The notes: generated from the sequence alone by a model not told the origin. Positions 45,669 to 55,330 are shown, counted from the stretch's first letter. The stretch: DNA of 64,000 nt from VAZQ01 sp963739175 (GCA_963739175.1 CAVTZH010000005.1:186001-250000); one strand, 5' to 3'. Numbers and translations: made by a program.

Positions 45669-46430
45669 TTACCCCCGCCCGACGAACGGCATCGCGTTCG
45701 CCATCACCGTCATGAACAGCACGTTGGTGTCGAGCGGCAGGCCGGCCATGTAGACCACGGCGCGGCCGACGGCGTCGGGGTCCATGCGCGCCTCGACCAT
45801 CATCCGCCCGTCCGGCTGCAGCACGCCCTGGCCCTGCACCATGCGCTCGGTCAGCGGCGTCGCGGCGTTGCCGATGTCGATCTGGCCGCAGACGATGTCC
45901 TTGCCGCGACAGTCGAGCGCGGTCTGCTTGGTCAGCCCGGTGACCGCGTGCTTGGTCGCGGTATAGGCGGCGGCGCCCGGCCGCGGCGTATGCGCCGAGA
46001 TCGAGCCGTTGTTGATGATGCGGCCGCCGCGCGGGTCCTGCGCCTTCATCAGTCTGATCGCTTCCTGCGTGCACAGGAACATGCCGGTGAGATTGATGTC
46101 GACGACCTTCTTCCAGGTCTCGTAGGGCAGGTCCTCGATCGGCGTCGCCGGCGCGCCAATGCCGGCGTTGTTGAACAGCACGTCGCAGCGGCCGAAGGCC
46201 TCTTTGGTCTTGGCGAACAGCGCCTTGACTGAGGCCGGATCGCTCACGTCGGTCGGGACGACGAGGCTCTGCCCGTTGGTTTTGACGCCTTCGGCGGCGG
46301 TCTCGTCGAGCTTGTCCTGCCGGCGTCCGGCGAGTGCGACGCCGAAACCTTCCTTCATCAGTGCCAGCGCCACCGCCCTGCCAATACCGGTGCCGGCGCC
46401 GGTCACCACCGCGATTTTTTGTTGTGCCAT
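45669..46430 (-). CDS. Short-chain dehydrogenase/reductase family oxidoreductase
   Basis: The 253-residue protein has the NAD(P) motif TGAGTGIG near its start, NNAGIG, the catalytic Ser/Tyr/Lys set in NNGSISAHT and YTATK, and CGQIDIGNA. Classical SDRs oxidise or reduce small alcohols and ketones. ATG 46430 begins MAQQKIAVVTGAG; upstream in-frame starts are not needed. It is divergent from the Bug receptor at 46535 across about 100 bp that includes the 33-nt repeat. Confidence 0.9.
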   Translation of the reverse strand: MAQQKIAVVTGAGTGIGRAVALALMKEGFGVALAGRRQDKLDETAAEGVKTNGQSLVVPTDVSDPASVKALFAKTKEAFGRCDVLFNNAGIGAPATPIEDLPYETWKKVVDINLTGMFLCTQEAIRLMKAQDPRGGRIINNGSISAHTPRPGAAAYTATKHAVTGLTKQTALDCRGKDIVCGQIDIGNAATPLTERMVQGQGVLQPDGRMMVEARMDPDAVGRAVVYMAGLPLDTNVLFMTVMANAMPFVGRG

Positions 46431-46466
46431 GTCGGAAAATCCCTGCTGGTCGGTGCGCATTATCAG

Positions 46467-46499
46467 CACTGCGTCGACCCAGGCAATGCGCTAGTATCG
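46467..46499 (+). repeat. Perfect 33-nt direct repeat, copy 1, upstream of a Bug receptor gene
   Basis: The 33 nt beginning CACTGCGTCGACCCAGGCAA and ending GCTAGTATCG are repeated exactly at 47561-47593. Both copies lie 35-40 bp before the ATG of one of the tandem Bug receptors, so they probably carry the promoter (TAGTAT as a -10-like box). Confidence 0.85.
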
Positions 46500-46534
46500 C
46501 GAACAGACAAAAGAAAATTGCCTCGGGGAGGAGT

Positions 46535-47518
46535 ATGATGAAACGGCGAGATTTGCTCGGCGGCGGAATTGGCGCGCTTTGCGCGCTTGTGCTGCGGTCA
46601 TCACCAGCACAGGCCAAATATCCGGAACGTCCGATCCGGCTGGTGATCCCCTATCCACCCGGCGGGGTCTATGACGGCACGGGGCGGCCATGGGCGGACA
46701 AGGCGAAGGCACATCTCGGAACGATCGTCATCGAGAACATCGGCGGCGCCGGAAGCTCGCTCGGCACCGCCGCCGCGGCGCGCGCGAAGCCCGACGGCTA
46801 CACCATCCTCCTCGGGGGCAACAGCGGTCTCGTCATCAATCCGATCGCGGCGACCAAGCGGCTCTACGACCCGCTCAAGGATTTCGAGCCGATCGCTGTG
46901 ATCGGCCGCAATCCGACCGCCATCGTCGTCAATCCCAAGCAGCCGATCCGGACGCTGAGGGAACTCATCAACTCGGCCAAGGCCAATCCGGGCAAGCTGT
47001 CATACGGGTCTTCCGGTGTCGGCACTCCGAACCACCTGATCGGCGAACAACTCAAGGTTTTGACCGGAGTCGATATTGCGCACGTGCCCTATCGCGGTGC
47101 TGGTCCCGCAATGACGGACCTCATTAGCGGCCACATCCCGGTAAATTTCCAGAGCGTGACCGGCCAAGCTATCGAGATGCACAGGACCGGCAAGCAGAGA
47201 ATCCTTGCGTTCACCAGTGAGAAACGACTTGCCAGCGCCCCCGATGTGCCGACGGTCGCCGAAGCTGGAATGCCTGACCTCACGGCGACCCAGTTCATCG
47301 GGCTGTTTGCGCCGAGAGGGGCTTCGAAGGAAATCATCGAGCAAATTGCGCTGGCGGCGCGCACGACCATGGCCGACAAGGAATTGCAGCGGATATTCGG
47401 TGACTCGGGATTCGATCCTGAGCTCAACCCCAGTCCGGAGAAGACGAGGCGGTTGCTGGAAGCTGAGATCGCGACCTGGACCCCGGTGATCCGGTCGATC
47501 GGACTGAAGCTCGACTGA
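46535..47518 (+). CDS. Bug-family tripartite tricarboxylate transporter substrate-binding protein
   Basis: The 327-residue protein starts MMKRRDLLGGGIGALCALVL, a Tat-like leader, and has KYPERPIRLVIPYPPGGVYD, NIGGAGSSLGTAAAARAKPD and HVPYRGAGPAMTDLISGHIP. It shares its start pattern (KRRDLL) and C-terminus (IGLKLD) with the gene at 47633, showing a tandem duplication. The binding-site region PGGVYDGTG differs from the four receptors at 35-39 kb. GGGGAGGAGT precedes ATG 46535. Confidence 0.9.
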   Translation: MMKRRDLLGGGIGALCALVLRSSPAQAKYPERPIRLVIPYPPGGVYDGTGRPWADKAKAHLGTIVIENIGGAGSSLGTAAAARAKPDGYTILLGGNSGLVINPIAATKRLYDPLKDFEPIAVIGRNPTAIVVNPKQPIRTLRELINSAKANPGKLSYGSSGVGTPNHLIGEQLKVLTGVDIAHVPYRGAGPAMTDLISGHIPVNFQSVTGQAIEMHRTGKQRILAFTSEKRLASAPDVPTVAEAGMPDLTATQFIGLFAPRGASKEIIEQIALAARTTMADKELQRIFGDSGFDPELNPSPEKTRRLLEAEIATWTPVIRSIGLKLD

Positions 47519-47560
47519 CGACACGACCTGAGTCGGCGATGGCCGGCGTCGCCGGTCCGC

Positions 47561-47593
47561 CACTGCGTCGACCCAGGCAATGCGCTAGTATCG
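47561..47593 (+). repeat. Perfect 33-nt direct repeat, copy 2, upstream of the second Bug receptor gene
   Basis: Identical over 33 nt to 46467-46499. It lies 39 bp before ATG 47633. Retention of perfect identity here, when the coding regions have diverged, points to recent duplication or conversion, or to selection on the promoter. Confidence 0.85.
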
Positions 47594-47632
47594 AGAAAAA
47601 TAGAAAAGCGACACGACAGGGAGGGACGCGTC

Positions 47633-48616
47633 ATGAAACGACGTGATCTGCTTGCGTTGGGCGTGGTCGCATTGTCGGCTTCGGCGCTGGCACAAAATGC
47701 GCGTGCGCAGCCGAAGTATCCCGATCGGCCGATCCGGCTCGTGGTCCCGTTTGCGCCCGGCGGGCTCTACAATTCAACCGCCCGGCCCTTTGTGGAGAGC
47801 GTGAAGCCGTATCTCGGTACGGTCGTCGCCGAGAACATGGGCGGCGGCGGCGGCTCGCTCGGCGCCGCCGCGGTCGCGCGGGCGCAGCCGGACGGCTATA
47901 CGATCCTGTTCGGCGGCACCCCGATGCTGGTCGTCAACCCGATCGCATCGACACGCCTGCCTTATCATCCGGTCAAGGATTTCGAGCCGATCGCGGTCCT
48001 TGGCTACAATGCGACCCTCATCGGTGTTCATCCCGCGTTGCCGGTCCGGACGCTGAAGGAGCTCGCTGACTACGCCAAGGCCAATCCCGGGAAGCTGTCG
48101 TACGGATCGTCGGGCACGGGCTCGATAAATCATCTGGTCGGCGAGCGGTTCAAGTCGCTGACTGGAACCGACATCCCGCACGTGCCCTATCGCGGCGCGG
48201 GGCCGGCGATGACCGACCTGATCAGCGGTCACATCCCGATGGTGGTGCAGAGCGCGAGCGCGGGCGCGTTCGAGCTGCACAGAGCCGGGAAGCTGCGCAT
48301 CCTCGCGTCGACCGGCGCGAACCGGCTCACCAGCGCGCCTGGCATCCCGACGGTTGCGGAGGCGGAATTTCCCGGGCTGACCTCGCAGAATTTCATCGGC
48401 CTCTACGCGCCGAGGGGGACGCCGAAAGCGATCGTCGAACTGATCGCGCAAGCCACGCGCAAGGCAGTGGCCGACAAGGATCTGCAGCGCATGTTCAACA
48501 CGTCGGGTTTCACGCCCGACTTCGATTCCACGCCTGCGAAGGCGCAGAAACTGCTCGACACGGAAATCGCGTACTGGACGCCGGTGATCCGGGCGATCGG
48601 ATTGAAGCTGGATTGA
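47633..48616 (+). CDS. Bug-family tripartite tricarboxylate transporter substrate-binding protein
   Basis: The 327-residue protein starts MKRRDLLALGVVALSASALA and has KYPDRPIRLVVPFAPGGLYN, NMGGGGGSLGAAAVARAQPD and HVPYRGAGPAMTDLISGHIP. It is the tandem paralogue of the gene at 46535. GGGAGGGACGCGTC precedes ATG 47633. The next gene is convergent, with the stop 14 bp away. Confidence 0.9.
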   Translation: MKRRDLLALGVVALSASALAQNARAQPKYPDRPIRLVVPFAPGGLYNSTARPFVESVKPYLGTVVAENMGGGGGSLGAAAVARAQPDGYTILFGGTPMLVVNPIASTRLPYHPVKDFEPIAVLGYNATLIGVHPALPVRTLKELADYAKANPGKLSYGSSGTGSINHLVGERFKSLTGTDIPHVPYRGAGPAMTDLISGHIPMVVQSASAGAFELHRAGKLRILASTGANRLTSAPGIPTVAEAEFPGLTSQNFIGLYAPRGTPKAIVELIAQATRKAVADKDLQRMFNTSGFTPDFDSTPAKAQKLLDTEIAYWTPVIRAIGLKLD

Positions 48617-48629
48617 CGGACAGAACCGG

Positions 48630-50909
48630 TCAGCCCGCCATCGCGAGGTCCGACTTGTCGTCGGCGATGCGGAACGAGCCCGGCGCGGCAAGCCGCGCGG
48701 TGATATCCGCGGCCGGACCGGGGCGGCCGAAGCGGTAGCCCTGCATCGAATGGATGCCGGCGGCGCGCAGGAACAGATGCTGCTCGGCGGTCTCGACGCC
48801 CTCGGCGGTGACCCGCATGCCGAGGCCGCGGCCGAGGCTGACCACGGCGTGCACGATCGCGGCGGCGTCGGCAGCGCGCTCGATCGAATGCACGAAGCTC
48901 CGATCGATCTTGAGCTTGTCGAACGGGAAGCGGCGCAGATAGAGCAGACTCGAATAGCCGGTGCCGAAGTCGTCGAGCGCGAGCCGAACGCCCAGCGCCT
49001 TGAGACGGAACATTGCGAGCTCCGCGGTGTCGACGTTGCCGAGCAGCGTGCTCTCGGTGACCTCGAGCTCGAGCCGGGTCGGATCGAAGCCGGTTTCCGC
49101 GAGGATGCGTTCCACGACGTCGACGAAGTCCGAGCGGCGGAATTGCAGCGGCGAGACGTTGACCGAGACGCTAACGGTCGGCCAGGCATTGCCGTCGATG
49201 CAGGCCCGGCGCAGCACCCATTCGCCGAGGTCGATGATCAGGCCGGAGTTTTCCGCGATCGGAATGAATTCGGCCGGTGAAATCTCGCCGCGGACCGGGT
49301 GCGTCCAGCGGCAGAGCGCCTCGACGCCGACCACGGTCTCGCCGCTGTTGTTGACGATCGGCTGGTAGGCCACCTTCAACTCATTACGCTCGATCGCCAG
49401 GCGAAGGTCGTTTTCGACGAGCTTGCGCTGCAGCAGGTCGGTATCCATCGCGGTGTCGTAGATACAGGCGCGGTTGCGGCCTTCGTTCTTGGCGCGATAG
49501 AGCGCCATGTCGGCATGGCGCATGATGTCTGCCGCACCGCCGACCTTTTCGCTGACCACGGCGATGCCGATGCTGGCCCCGATCACGATGGTCTGGTTGG
49601 CGATCGTGTAGGGGGCGCAGATCGCCGCGATCAGGCGATTTGCGATCGTCAGCAACGTCGCGTGGTCGGAGCCCGCCGCGGTGATGACGGCGAATTCGTC
49701 GCCGCCGATGCGGGCGACAAGGTCGCCCTCGCGTACGGTTTGGGTGAGCCGCTGCGTCACCGCGCGGATCAATTCGTCGCCGATCGGATGGCCGAGCGTG
49801 TCGTTGACGTCCTTGAAGTGGTCGAGATCGATATAGAGCACGGCCGCCGGTGGAGCGCCCTTGCGCACGTCCGCGATCATCCCCTCGAGGCGCTCGCTGA
49901 AAAAGATGCGGTTGGGCAGGCCGCACAAGGGGTCATGCAAAGCAAGGTGGCGCAGCCTCAACTCGCCGGAGGCGATGGTCGCAGCGGTGCGGCGCATGTG
50001 GCCGAGCACGAGCGCGGCGAGCAGCGCGAAGCCGGCGACCGCAACCGCGATGAATGGGATGACGCTCTGGACGATCTCCGCGCCCGGCCGCGTAGGCGTC
50101 CAGGCGAAGGTCGCGACCTGCTGGCTGTGCGGATCGGTCAGCTTGAAGACGTAGTCGCCCAGCGCAATCGGCTCGACGCCGACTTGACGCAGGTTGCGCA
50201 ACTGCAGATGTGACGCGATCTCCGCCAGCACGTCGCTGTCGATCATTTTCACGCTCATCACGACCGGCGCCTTCTCCGCCGCCGCGTCACGCGCGAGGTC
50301 GTCGGAGCTTGCGATCGCGATCGCGACCAGGATGGCCGGGCGGCCGAGGAAGGTCTGCAGTCGGGTGACGCGCTGGCTCTGCGCTATCGCTGGCTGGTGG
50401 ACGCCGGCGAGCGTGCTACCCGCGGTGCTGCTGTTGCCGCGCCCGCGCAACTGATCGAGTGCGGGATTGAGGTCGTTGCGGACGGAGTTGAACCAGTTCG
50501 GATCGACGCGGCGGTTGCCGAGCGTCGCATACAGGAACCGGTCGTTCGGGTCCGCTACGAAGATGAAGTGGTGATCGAAATAAGACTGCAGGCGCTGTCC
50601 GACGTAGACCTGCACCCATTCGATATCGAAGTCGAGGCGGATCTTGCGATAGGCCGCCTCCGAATTGGCGACGGCGTCGACCTCGCGCAGCATGCGCTCG
50701 CCGTGATTGTGCAGCGCGCGCGTGAACAGTTGCCGCTCGGTCGCGATCGCGACCTCGTCGGCGCGCTGCGCCGAGCCCATGACGGCGACGACAACGCAGA
50801 TGATCGCGACGGCGACAATGACGCCGATCGGAATCACCACACCGCGGCGCACGTGATAGCGGCCGGCGGTCGCTTGTCCTTCGTTCGTTTGTGGTGGAGC
50901 CAAAGCCAA
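48630..50909 (-). CDS. Membrane-bound CHASE-like/GGDEF/EAL cyclic-di-GMP protein
   Basis: The 759-residue protein has a transmembrane helix at about 23-45, a periplasmic sensor of about 235 residues of CHASE4 type (DPNWFNSVRNDLNPALDQLR), a second helix at 283-303, a GGDEF domain with GGDEF at 402-406 and the inhibitory RxxD site at 393-396, and an EAL domain with EAL at 530-532 and DDFGTGYSSLLYL. Both active-site motifs look complete, so it may make and break c-di-GMP in response to a periplasmic signal. Overlap with motility genes is not seen here. Confidence 0.93.
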   Translation of the reverse strand: MALAPPQTNEGQATAGRYHVRRGVVIPIGVIVAVAIICVVVAVMGSAQRADEVAIATERQLFTRALHNHGERMLREVDAVANSEAAYRKIRLDFDIEWVQVYVGQRLQSYFDHHFIFVADPNDRFLYATLGNRRVDPNWFNSVRNDLNPALDQLRGRGNSSTAGSTLAGVHQPAIAQSQRVTRLQTFLGRPAILVAIAIASSDDLARDAAAEKAPVVMSVKMIDSDVLAEIASHLQLRNLRQVGVEPIALGDYVFKLTDPHSQQVATFAWTPTRPGAEIVQSVIPFIAVAVAGFALLAALVLGHMRRTAATIASGELRLRHLALHDPLCGLPNRIFFSERLEGMIADVRKGAPPAAVLYIDLDHFKDVNDTLGHPIGDELIRAVTQRLTQTVREGDLVARIGGDEFAVITAAGSDHATLLTIANRLIAAICAPYTIANQTIVIGASIGIAVVSEKVGGAADIMRHADMALYRAKNEGRNRACIYDTAMDTDLLQRKLVENDLRLAIERNELKVAYQPIVNNSGETVVGVEALCRWTHPVRGEISPAEFIPIAENSGLIIDLGEWVLRRACIDGNAWPTVSVSVNVSPLQFRRSDFVDVVERILAETGFDPTRLELEVTESTLLGNVDTAELAMFRLKALGVRLALDDFGTGYSSLLYLRRFPFDKLKIDRSFVHSIERAADAAAIVHAVVSLGRGLGMRVTAEGVETAEQHLFLRAAGIHSMQGYRFGRPGPAADITARLAAPGSFRIADDKSDLAMAG

Positions 50910-51095
50910 GTCTCAGTTCCCCAGGGGCTTTTGGTCGGGGAACATACGTCGGAATAATTGCGAGAGACTTGCGTTGCGGACTTTGCGCCGGTTAACGGCT
51001 CGGCAACCTGGCATTTCAGGCGGTGACGTTAATCACACGTTAAGAGCCACGCGCGAATTGCGCCGTTAAATCATGTCTCGTTATGGAGCGTAAGC

Positions 51096-51842
51096 TCAGC
51101 GCGCACTTTTGTAGGGCGGGCGCGGAATATTGAGATGCGCGGCGCGTAGCGCCGCCGACCAGCGCTCCCGCAGGTCGTGGAAATAGGGCTCGCCCGGCTC
51201 GATGCGGTAGCTGACCTCGGCGTCGTAGGCGTCGCGGCGTGCGATCAGGATGTCGAGCGGCAAGCCGACGCTCAGGTTCGAGCGCATGGTGGAGTCGACC
51301 GATACCAGGCCGATCTTCAACGCGTCATAGAGATCGAGATCGTAGGTGATGGCGCGGTCGAGGACTGGCTTGCCGTATTTGTGCTCGCCGATCTGCAGAT
51401 ACGGGGTGTCCTGGGTGCACTCGATGAAGTTGCCGGCGGAGTAGAGCAGGAACAGGCGAGGGCGCTCGCCCTTGACCTGACCGCCGAGCAGGAACGAGAC
51501 ATCGAACCGAACGTCATTGGCCTCCAGCGCACCGGCTTCTTCCTCGTGGATCTTGCGGATGGTCCGCCCGACCCGCTGCGCCGCCTGGAACAGGGTCGGC
51601 GCTGTCATCAAGGTCTCGGTTTCACCGGTCTCGGGATTTTCCCAACCTTCCCGCAACATGCTCACGACCGATTGGCTGATCGACAGATTGCCGGCCGTCG
51701 CAACGGCCATGATCCGCTCGCCGGGCTTGCTGAAGACGTGCAGCTTGCGGAAGGTCGAGATGTTGTCGACGCCGGCATTGGTGCGGGTGTCGGCAAACAT
51801 CACCAGGCCGTCGCGAACCAGAATTCCGCAGCAATAGGTCAT
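51096..51842 (-). CDS. Anbu proteasome-like peptidase
   Basis: The 248-residue protein begins MTYCCGILVRDGLVMFADTR; Thr2 is the N-terminal nucleophile exposed on Met removal. The fold is that of proteasome beta subunits, and length and sequence match the Anbu (ancestral beta) family. It is the last gene of the conserved cluster ATP-grasp, alpha-E, transglutaminase, Anbu, all leftward. Anbu forms ring or helical assemblies in published structures, but its substrate is unknown. Start ATG 51842 is the only one that gives Thr2. Confidence 0.93.
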   Translation of the reverse strand: MTYCCGILVRDGLVMFADTRTNAGVDNISTFRKLHVFSKPGERIMAVATAGNLSISQSVVSMLREGWENPETGETETLMTAPTLFQAAQRVGRTIRKIHEEEAGALEANDVRFDVSFLLGGQVKGERPRLFLLYSAGNFIECTQDTPYLQIGEHKYGKPVLDRAITYDLDLYDALKIGLVSVDSTMRSNLSVGLPLDILIARRDAYDAEVSYRIEPGEPYFHDLRERWSAALRAAHLNIPRPPYKSAR

Positions 51843-51905
51843 TCGGCCGCTCCCCGTATGGCGACGCTGTTATAGCGACCCCCTGGGCTCCCAAGCAATT
51901 CGGAT

Positions 51906-52733
51906 TCAGCTCTGCGACTGCCGCTGCGTCTGATTGACATGGACGTTGACCGACAACGTCTCGCCGGCGCCCCCGTAGCGGGTGCCGCGCACCGGCGCCG
52001 CCCCCAGATAGTCGAGCCCGGCCGCAATCCGGACATGGGCGTCGGTGGCGCAGATGCCGTTGGTGGCGTCGAATGCGACCCAGCCCAGATTGGGCACGAA
52101 AGCTTCGGCCCAGGCGTGTCCCGCGTCCTGCTCGAGCACGCCGTCGTCGCGATGCAGGTGGCCGCTGATGTAGCGCGCCGGGATGCCGACGCAGCGTGCG
52201 GCGGCGATGAAGATGTGGGTCAGGTCCTGGCACACGCCGCGTTTGAGGGCGAATGCTTCGGCGGCCGTGGTGGCGGCATGGGTGGGATCGGGATCGAAGG
52301 TGATCTCGTCGTGCAATCCCGCCAGCAGGGCGTGCAGGAGCTTCAGGCTGTCGTCGCCGGCCGCCGCGCGGGCCGCTTCGGCAAAGCCGGCGATCGCGTC
52401 GTCGGGTTTCGTCAGCGGCGTCTCGCGCAGGAACAACGTCGGCGGGAATCGCTCGATCGCGCCGGTCACCACGCCATCGGTGTTGCGGGTCTCGACCTCG
52501 CCTTCGACCGAAACGACGAGCTCGCTGAACGGGCCTTCGGCGGTGAAGGCGTGGCAGAGGTTGCCGAACGCGTCCTCGTGCTGGTCGAGCCGGCAATCGG
52601 ACGACACGTCGATATGCCAGTTGATGACGTACTGGCCGTCATGATTGCGCGGCGTCAGCCGCAGCATCTGGATCACGCCGGTGGCCGGCGTGTCGTAGTG
52701 ATAGCTGGTTCGATGGACGACGCGGATACGCAT
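51906..52733 (-). CDS. Transglutaminase-like cysteine peptidase family protein
   Basis: The 275-residue protein has an N-terminal beta-sandwich (bact_transglu_N: MRIRVVHRTSYHYDTPATGV) and the transglutaminase core with Cys in RGVCQDLTH, His in AGHAWAEAF and Asp in FDATNG. This class is always found in Anbu clusters and is thought to hydrolyse or form isopeptide bonds. It is 48 bp after the alpha-E gene and 63 bp before the Anbu gene. Confidence 0.92.
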   Translation of the reverse strand: MRIRVVHRTSYHYDTPATGVIQMLRLTPRNHDGQYVINWHIDVSSDCRLDQHEDAFGNLCHAFTAEGPFSELVVSVEGEVETRNTDGVVTGAIERFPPTLFLRETPLTKPDDAIAGFAEAARAAAGDDSLKLLHALLAGLHDEITFDPDPTHAATTAAEAFALKRGVCQDLTHIFIAAARCVGIPARYISGHLHRDDGVLEQDAGHAWAEAFVPNLGWVAFDATNGICATDAHVRIAAGLDYLGAAPVRGTRYGGAGETLSVNVHVNQTQRQSQS

Positions 52734-52781
52734 GAAATGCCATCATCACGATGGCGTTTGAAATGTCTACAGCCTACACGA

Positions 52782-53723
52782 TCACTGCAGGTACTGCTCG
52801 GTGATCGCCGCGCCCAGACGATTGTTCGAGGAAATGAACTCGCCGATGAATTCGTGCAGGCCCTGCTGGAAGATTTCTTCCATGCGGCTGTTCTGAAGGC
52901 GGGTGCGCACCGCACGGGCCTGCCGCTGCGCGGGGCCCTGGCGGCCATAAGCCTGCGCGATGTAGTCGAGGTTCTGGACCAGGTTGCCGTAGCAGCTCGC
53001 CAGCGAGCGCGGCATCTCATCCTTGAGGATGAGCAGGTCGGCAATCAGCCACGGCTTGACGCTCTCCTTGTAGACCCAGTGATACGCCGTCAGTGCCGAC
53101 ACCGAGCGCAGGATCGCCGACCATTGGAAATAGTCGAGCGGACCGCCGACGCGTTCGTTGGTCGGCAGCAGCAGGTGGAACTTGACGTCGAGGATGCGCG
53201 CGGTGTTGTCGGCGCGCTCCTGGTAGAGCCCGAGCCGCGAGAACCAGTAGGCGTCGTTGCGCAGCATGGTGCGGTAGGCGCGGCCGTCGAAACGCAGCGA
53301 GGCTTCCTGCACCCAGCGCAGGAAGCGCATGAACTCCTCGCGCGAGGTCGGCCCGTTGCCGAAGCGCTTGAGCTGCAGCCAGGTGCCGTTGATCGCGTCC
53401 CACATTTCCATGGTGAGCGCGGTGCGCACGGCGCGCGCATTGGTGCGCGCGAGCTCGAAGCAGCTTCGGATCGACGACGGGTTGGCGGTCGAGAAGCACA
53501 GGAATTCGGTGACCGTCTCCTCGTTGGCTTCCGAATAGTGCGCGGAGAACGCGCCGGCGCAGCCGGCGGTGGCGACCGCCGATTCCCATTCGTTGCCGCT
53601 GCCGACATAGGAGAGTGGCAGCGTGGTCAGCCGCTGCGTCACTTCGAGGATGCGCGCGAGGTATTCCGCGCGTTCGACGTAGCGCGAGAGCCAGTAGAGA
53701 TTGTCGGCGGTGCGGGAGAGCAT
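52782..53723 (-). CDS. Alpha-E (DUF403) domain protein
   Basis: The 313-residue all-helical protein starts MLSRTADNLYWLSRYVERAE, the diagnostic start of alpha-E proteins, and continues with ILDVKFHLLLPTNERVGG and WVYKESVKPWLIADLLI. It usually pairs with the circularly permuted ATP-grasp encoded directly upstream; its start is 1 nt from that gene's stop. The frame is open further upstream, but only 53723 gives the conserved start. Function is unknown; it is probably a partner or substrate of the ligase. Confidence 0.92.
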   Translation of the reverse strand: MLSRTADNLYWLSRYVERAEYLARILEVTQRLTTLPLSYVGSGNEWESAVATAGCAGAFSAHYSEANEETVTEFLCFSTANPSSIRSCFELARTNARAVRTALTMEMWDAINGTWLQLKRFGNGPTSREEFMRFLRWVQEASLRFDGRAYRTMLRNDAYWFSRLGLYQERADNTARILDVKFHLLLPTNERVGGPLDYFQWSAILRSVSALTAYHWVYKESVKPWLIADLLILKDEMPRSLASCYGNLVQNLDYIAQAYGRQGPAQRQARAVRTRLQNSRMEEIFQQGLHEFIGEFISSNNRLGAAITEQYLQ

Positions 53724-53724
53724 G

Positions 53725-55143
53725 TTACGTGTCCAACACCCAGGTATCCTTGGTGCCGCCGCCCTGGCTCGAATTGACCACCAGCGAGCCCTTTTGCAGA
53801 GCGACCCGGGTGAGCCCGCCCGGCACGATCCGGACACGGTCGCGTCCGACCAGCACGAACGGCCGCAGGTCGACATGGCGCGGCGCGATGCCTTCCTCGA
53901 CGCAGGTCGGAACGGTGGAGAGGGCGAGCGTCGGCTGCGCGATGAAATTCTTCGGCGATGATTTCAGCTTGGCCCGGAACGCATCGATCTGGGCCTTGTC
54001 GGCTTTGGGTCCGATCAGCATGCCGTAGCCGCCGGAGCCGTGCACTTCCTTCACCACCAGCTCGTTGAGATGATCGAGCACGTAGCTGAGGTGATCCTCC
54101 TCGCGGCAACGCCAGGTCGGCACGTTGTTCAGGAGCGGTTCTTCGCCGAGATAGAATTTCACGATCGCCGGCATGTAGCTGTAGACCGCCTTGTCGTCGG
54201 CGATGCCGGTGCCGACCGCGTTGGCGAGCGTCACGTTGCCGGCCTGATAGGCGGACATCACGCCGGGCACGCCGAGCGCCGAATCGGGGCGGAAGGCGAG
54301 GGGATCGAGGAAGTCGTCGTCGATGCGGCGGTAGATCACGTCGACGCGCTGCGGCCCCTGGGTCGTGCGCATGTAGACGGTCTCGTCCTTCACGAACAGG
54401 TCGCGGCCTTCCACCAGCTCGACGCCGAGCTTGTCGGCCAGGAACGAGTGCTCGTAATAGGCGGAGTTGTAGATACCGGGCGTGAGCAGCACGACGGTTG
54501 GATCGGAGGAGGCGGTCGCCGGCGCCACCGACTTCAGCGTCGCCAGCAATTCATCGGGATAGTTCTCGACCGGCGCGACCCGATGGCGCGAGAACAGCTC
54601 CGGAAACAGCCGCAGCATGATCTCGCGGTTCTCGAGCATATAGGAGACGCCGGAGGGCGTGCGGGCATTGTCCTCGAGCACGTAGAAGGTCGACGCATCG
54701 ACGCGCACGATGTCGATGCCGGCGATATGGACATAGATGTCGTGCGGGACCTTCTGGCCGTTCATCTCCGGCCGGAACACCGGATTCTGGAACACCAGAT
54801 CCTCCGGGATCACGCCGGCTTTCAGGATCTCGCGCTTGCCGTAGACGTCGCCGATATAGGCGTTGATCGCCTTCACCCGCTGCTCGAGGCCGCGGCTCAC
54901 GAAATCCCATTCGGCGGCGGCGAGGATGCGCGGGACCACGTCGAAGGGGATCAGGCGCTCCTGCGAGTCGGCCTCGCCATAGACCGCAAAGGTGATGCCG
55001 ATGCGCTGGAAGATCAGCTCCGCCTCGCGCCGGCGGTGGTCGAGCACCTCGGGCGGAACCTCCTCGAGCCAGCGTGACAGTTCGCCATAGGGCGGGCGTA
55101 CCGACCCGTCGGCCCCTGTCATCTCATCGAAAACCACTGCCAC
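53725..55143 (-). CDS. Circularly permuted type 2 ATP-grasp protein
   Basis: The 472-residue protein (from GTG 55143) has FDEMTGADGSVRPPYGELSRWL, YVLEDNARTPSGVSYMLENR with the Asn/Arg ATP-site residues, VVLLTPGIYNSAYYEHSFLA and GGYGMLIGPKADKAQI. These proteins are predicted peptide ligases; here it heads the Anbu cluster. A frame start at 55248 (ATG) is possible, but the added 35 residues do not look like the family. GTG 55143 has only a weak upstream RBS. Confidence 0.88.
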   Translation of the reverse strand: MAVVFDEMTGADGSVRPPYGELSRWLEEVPPEVLDHRRREAELIFQRIGITFAVYGEADSQERLIPFDVVPRILAAAEWDFVSRGLEQRVKAINAYIGDVYGKREILKAGVIPEDLVFQNPVFRPEMNGQKVPHDIYVHIAGIDIVRVDASTFYVLEDNARTPSGVSYMLENREIMLRLFPELFSRHRVAPVENYPDELLATLKSVAPATASSDPTVVLLTPGIYNSAYYEHSFLADKLGVELVEGRDLFVKDETVYMRTTQGPQRVDVIYRRIDDDFLDPLAFRPDSALGVPGVMSAYQAGNVTLANAVGTGIADDKAVYSYMPAIVKFYLGEEPLLNNVPTWRCREEDHLSYVLDHLNELVVKEVHGSGGYGMLIGPKADKAQIDAFRAKLKSSPKNFIAQPTLALSTVPTCVEEGIAPRHVDLRPFVLVGRDRVRIVPGGLTRVALQKGSLVVNSSQGGGTKDTWVLDT

Positions 55144-55330
55144 CGTTGTTGACCCCGGGCGGCACCCGGCCGCTCTGGAAACGTCCCGGAATTCTCGTTC
55201 CGGAAGTGTAGTAGCAAGCCGCGCGCCAAACCAATTGGACTTGTGCACAGGCCGTATGCAGGCCGCAGCGTAGATTCTGCCTCTATTTTGGGCGCGAAGT
55301 GTCTATCCGGACAGCGCTTTTTTGCGCCGA

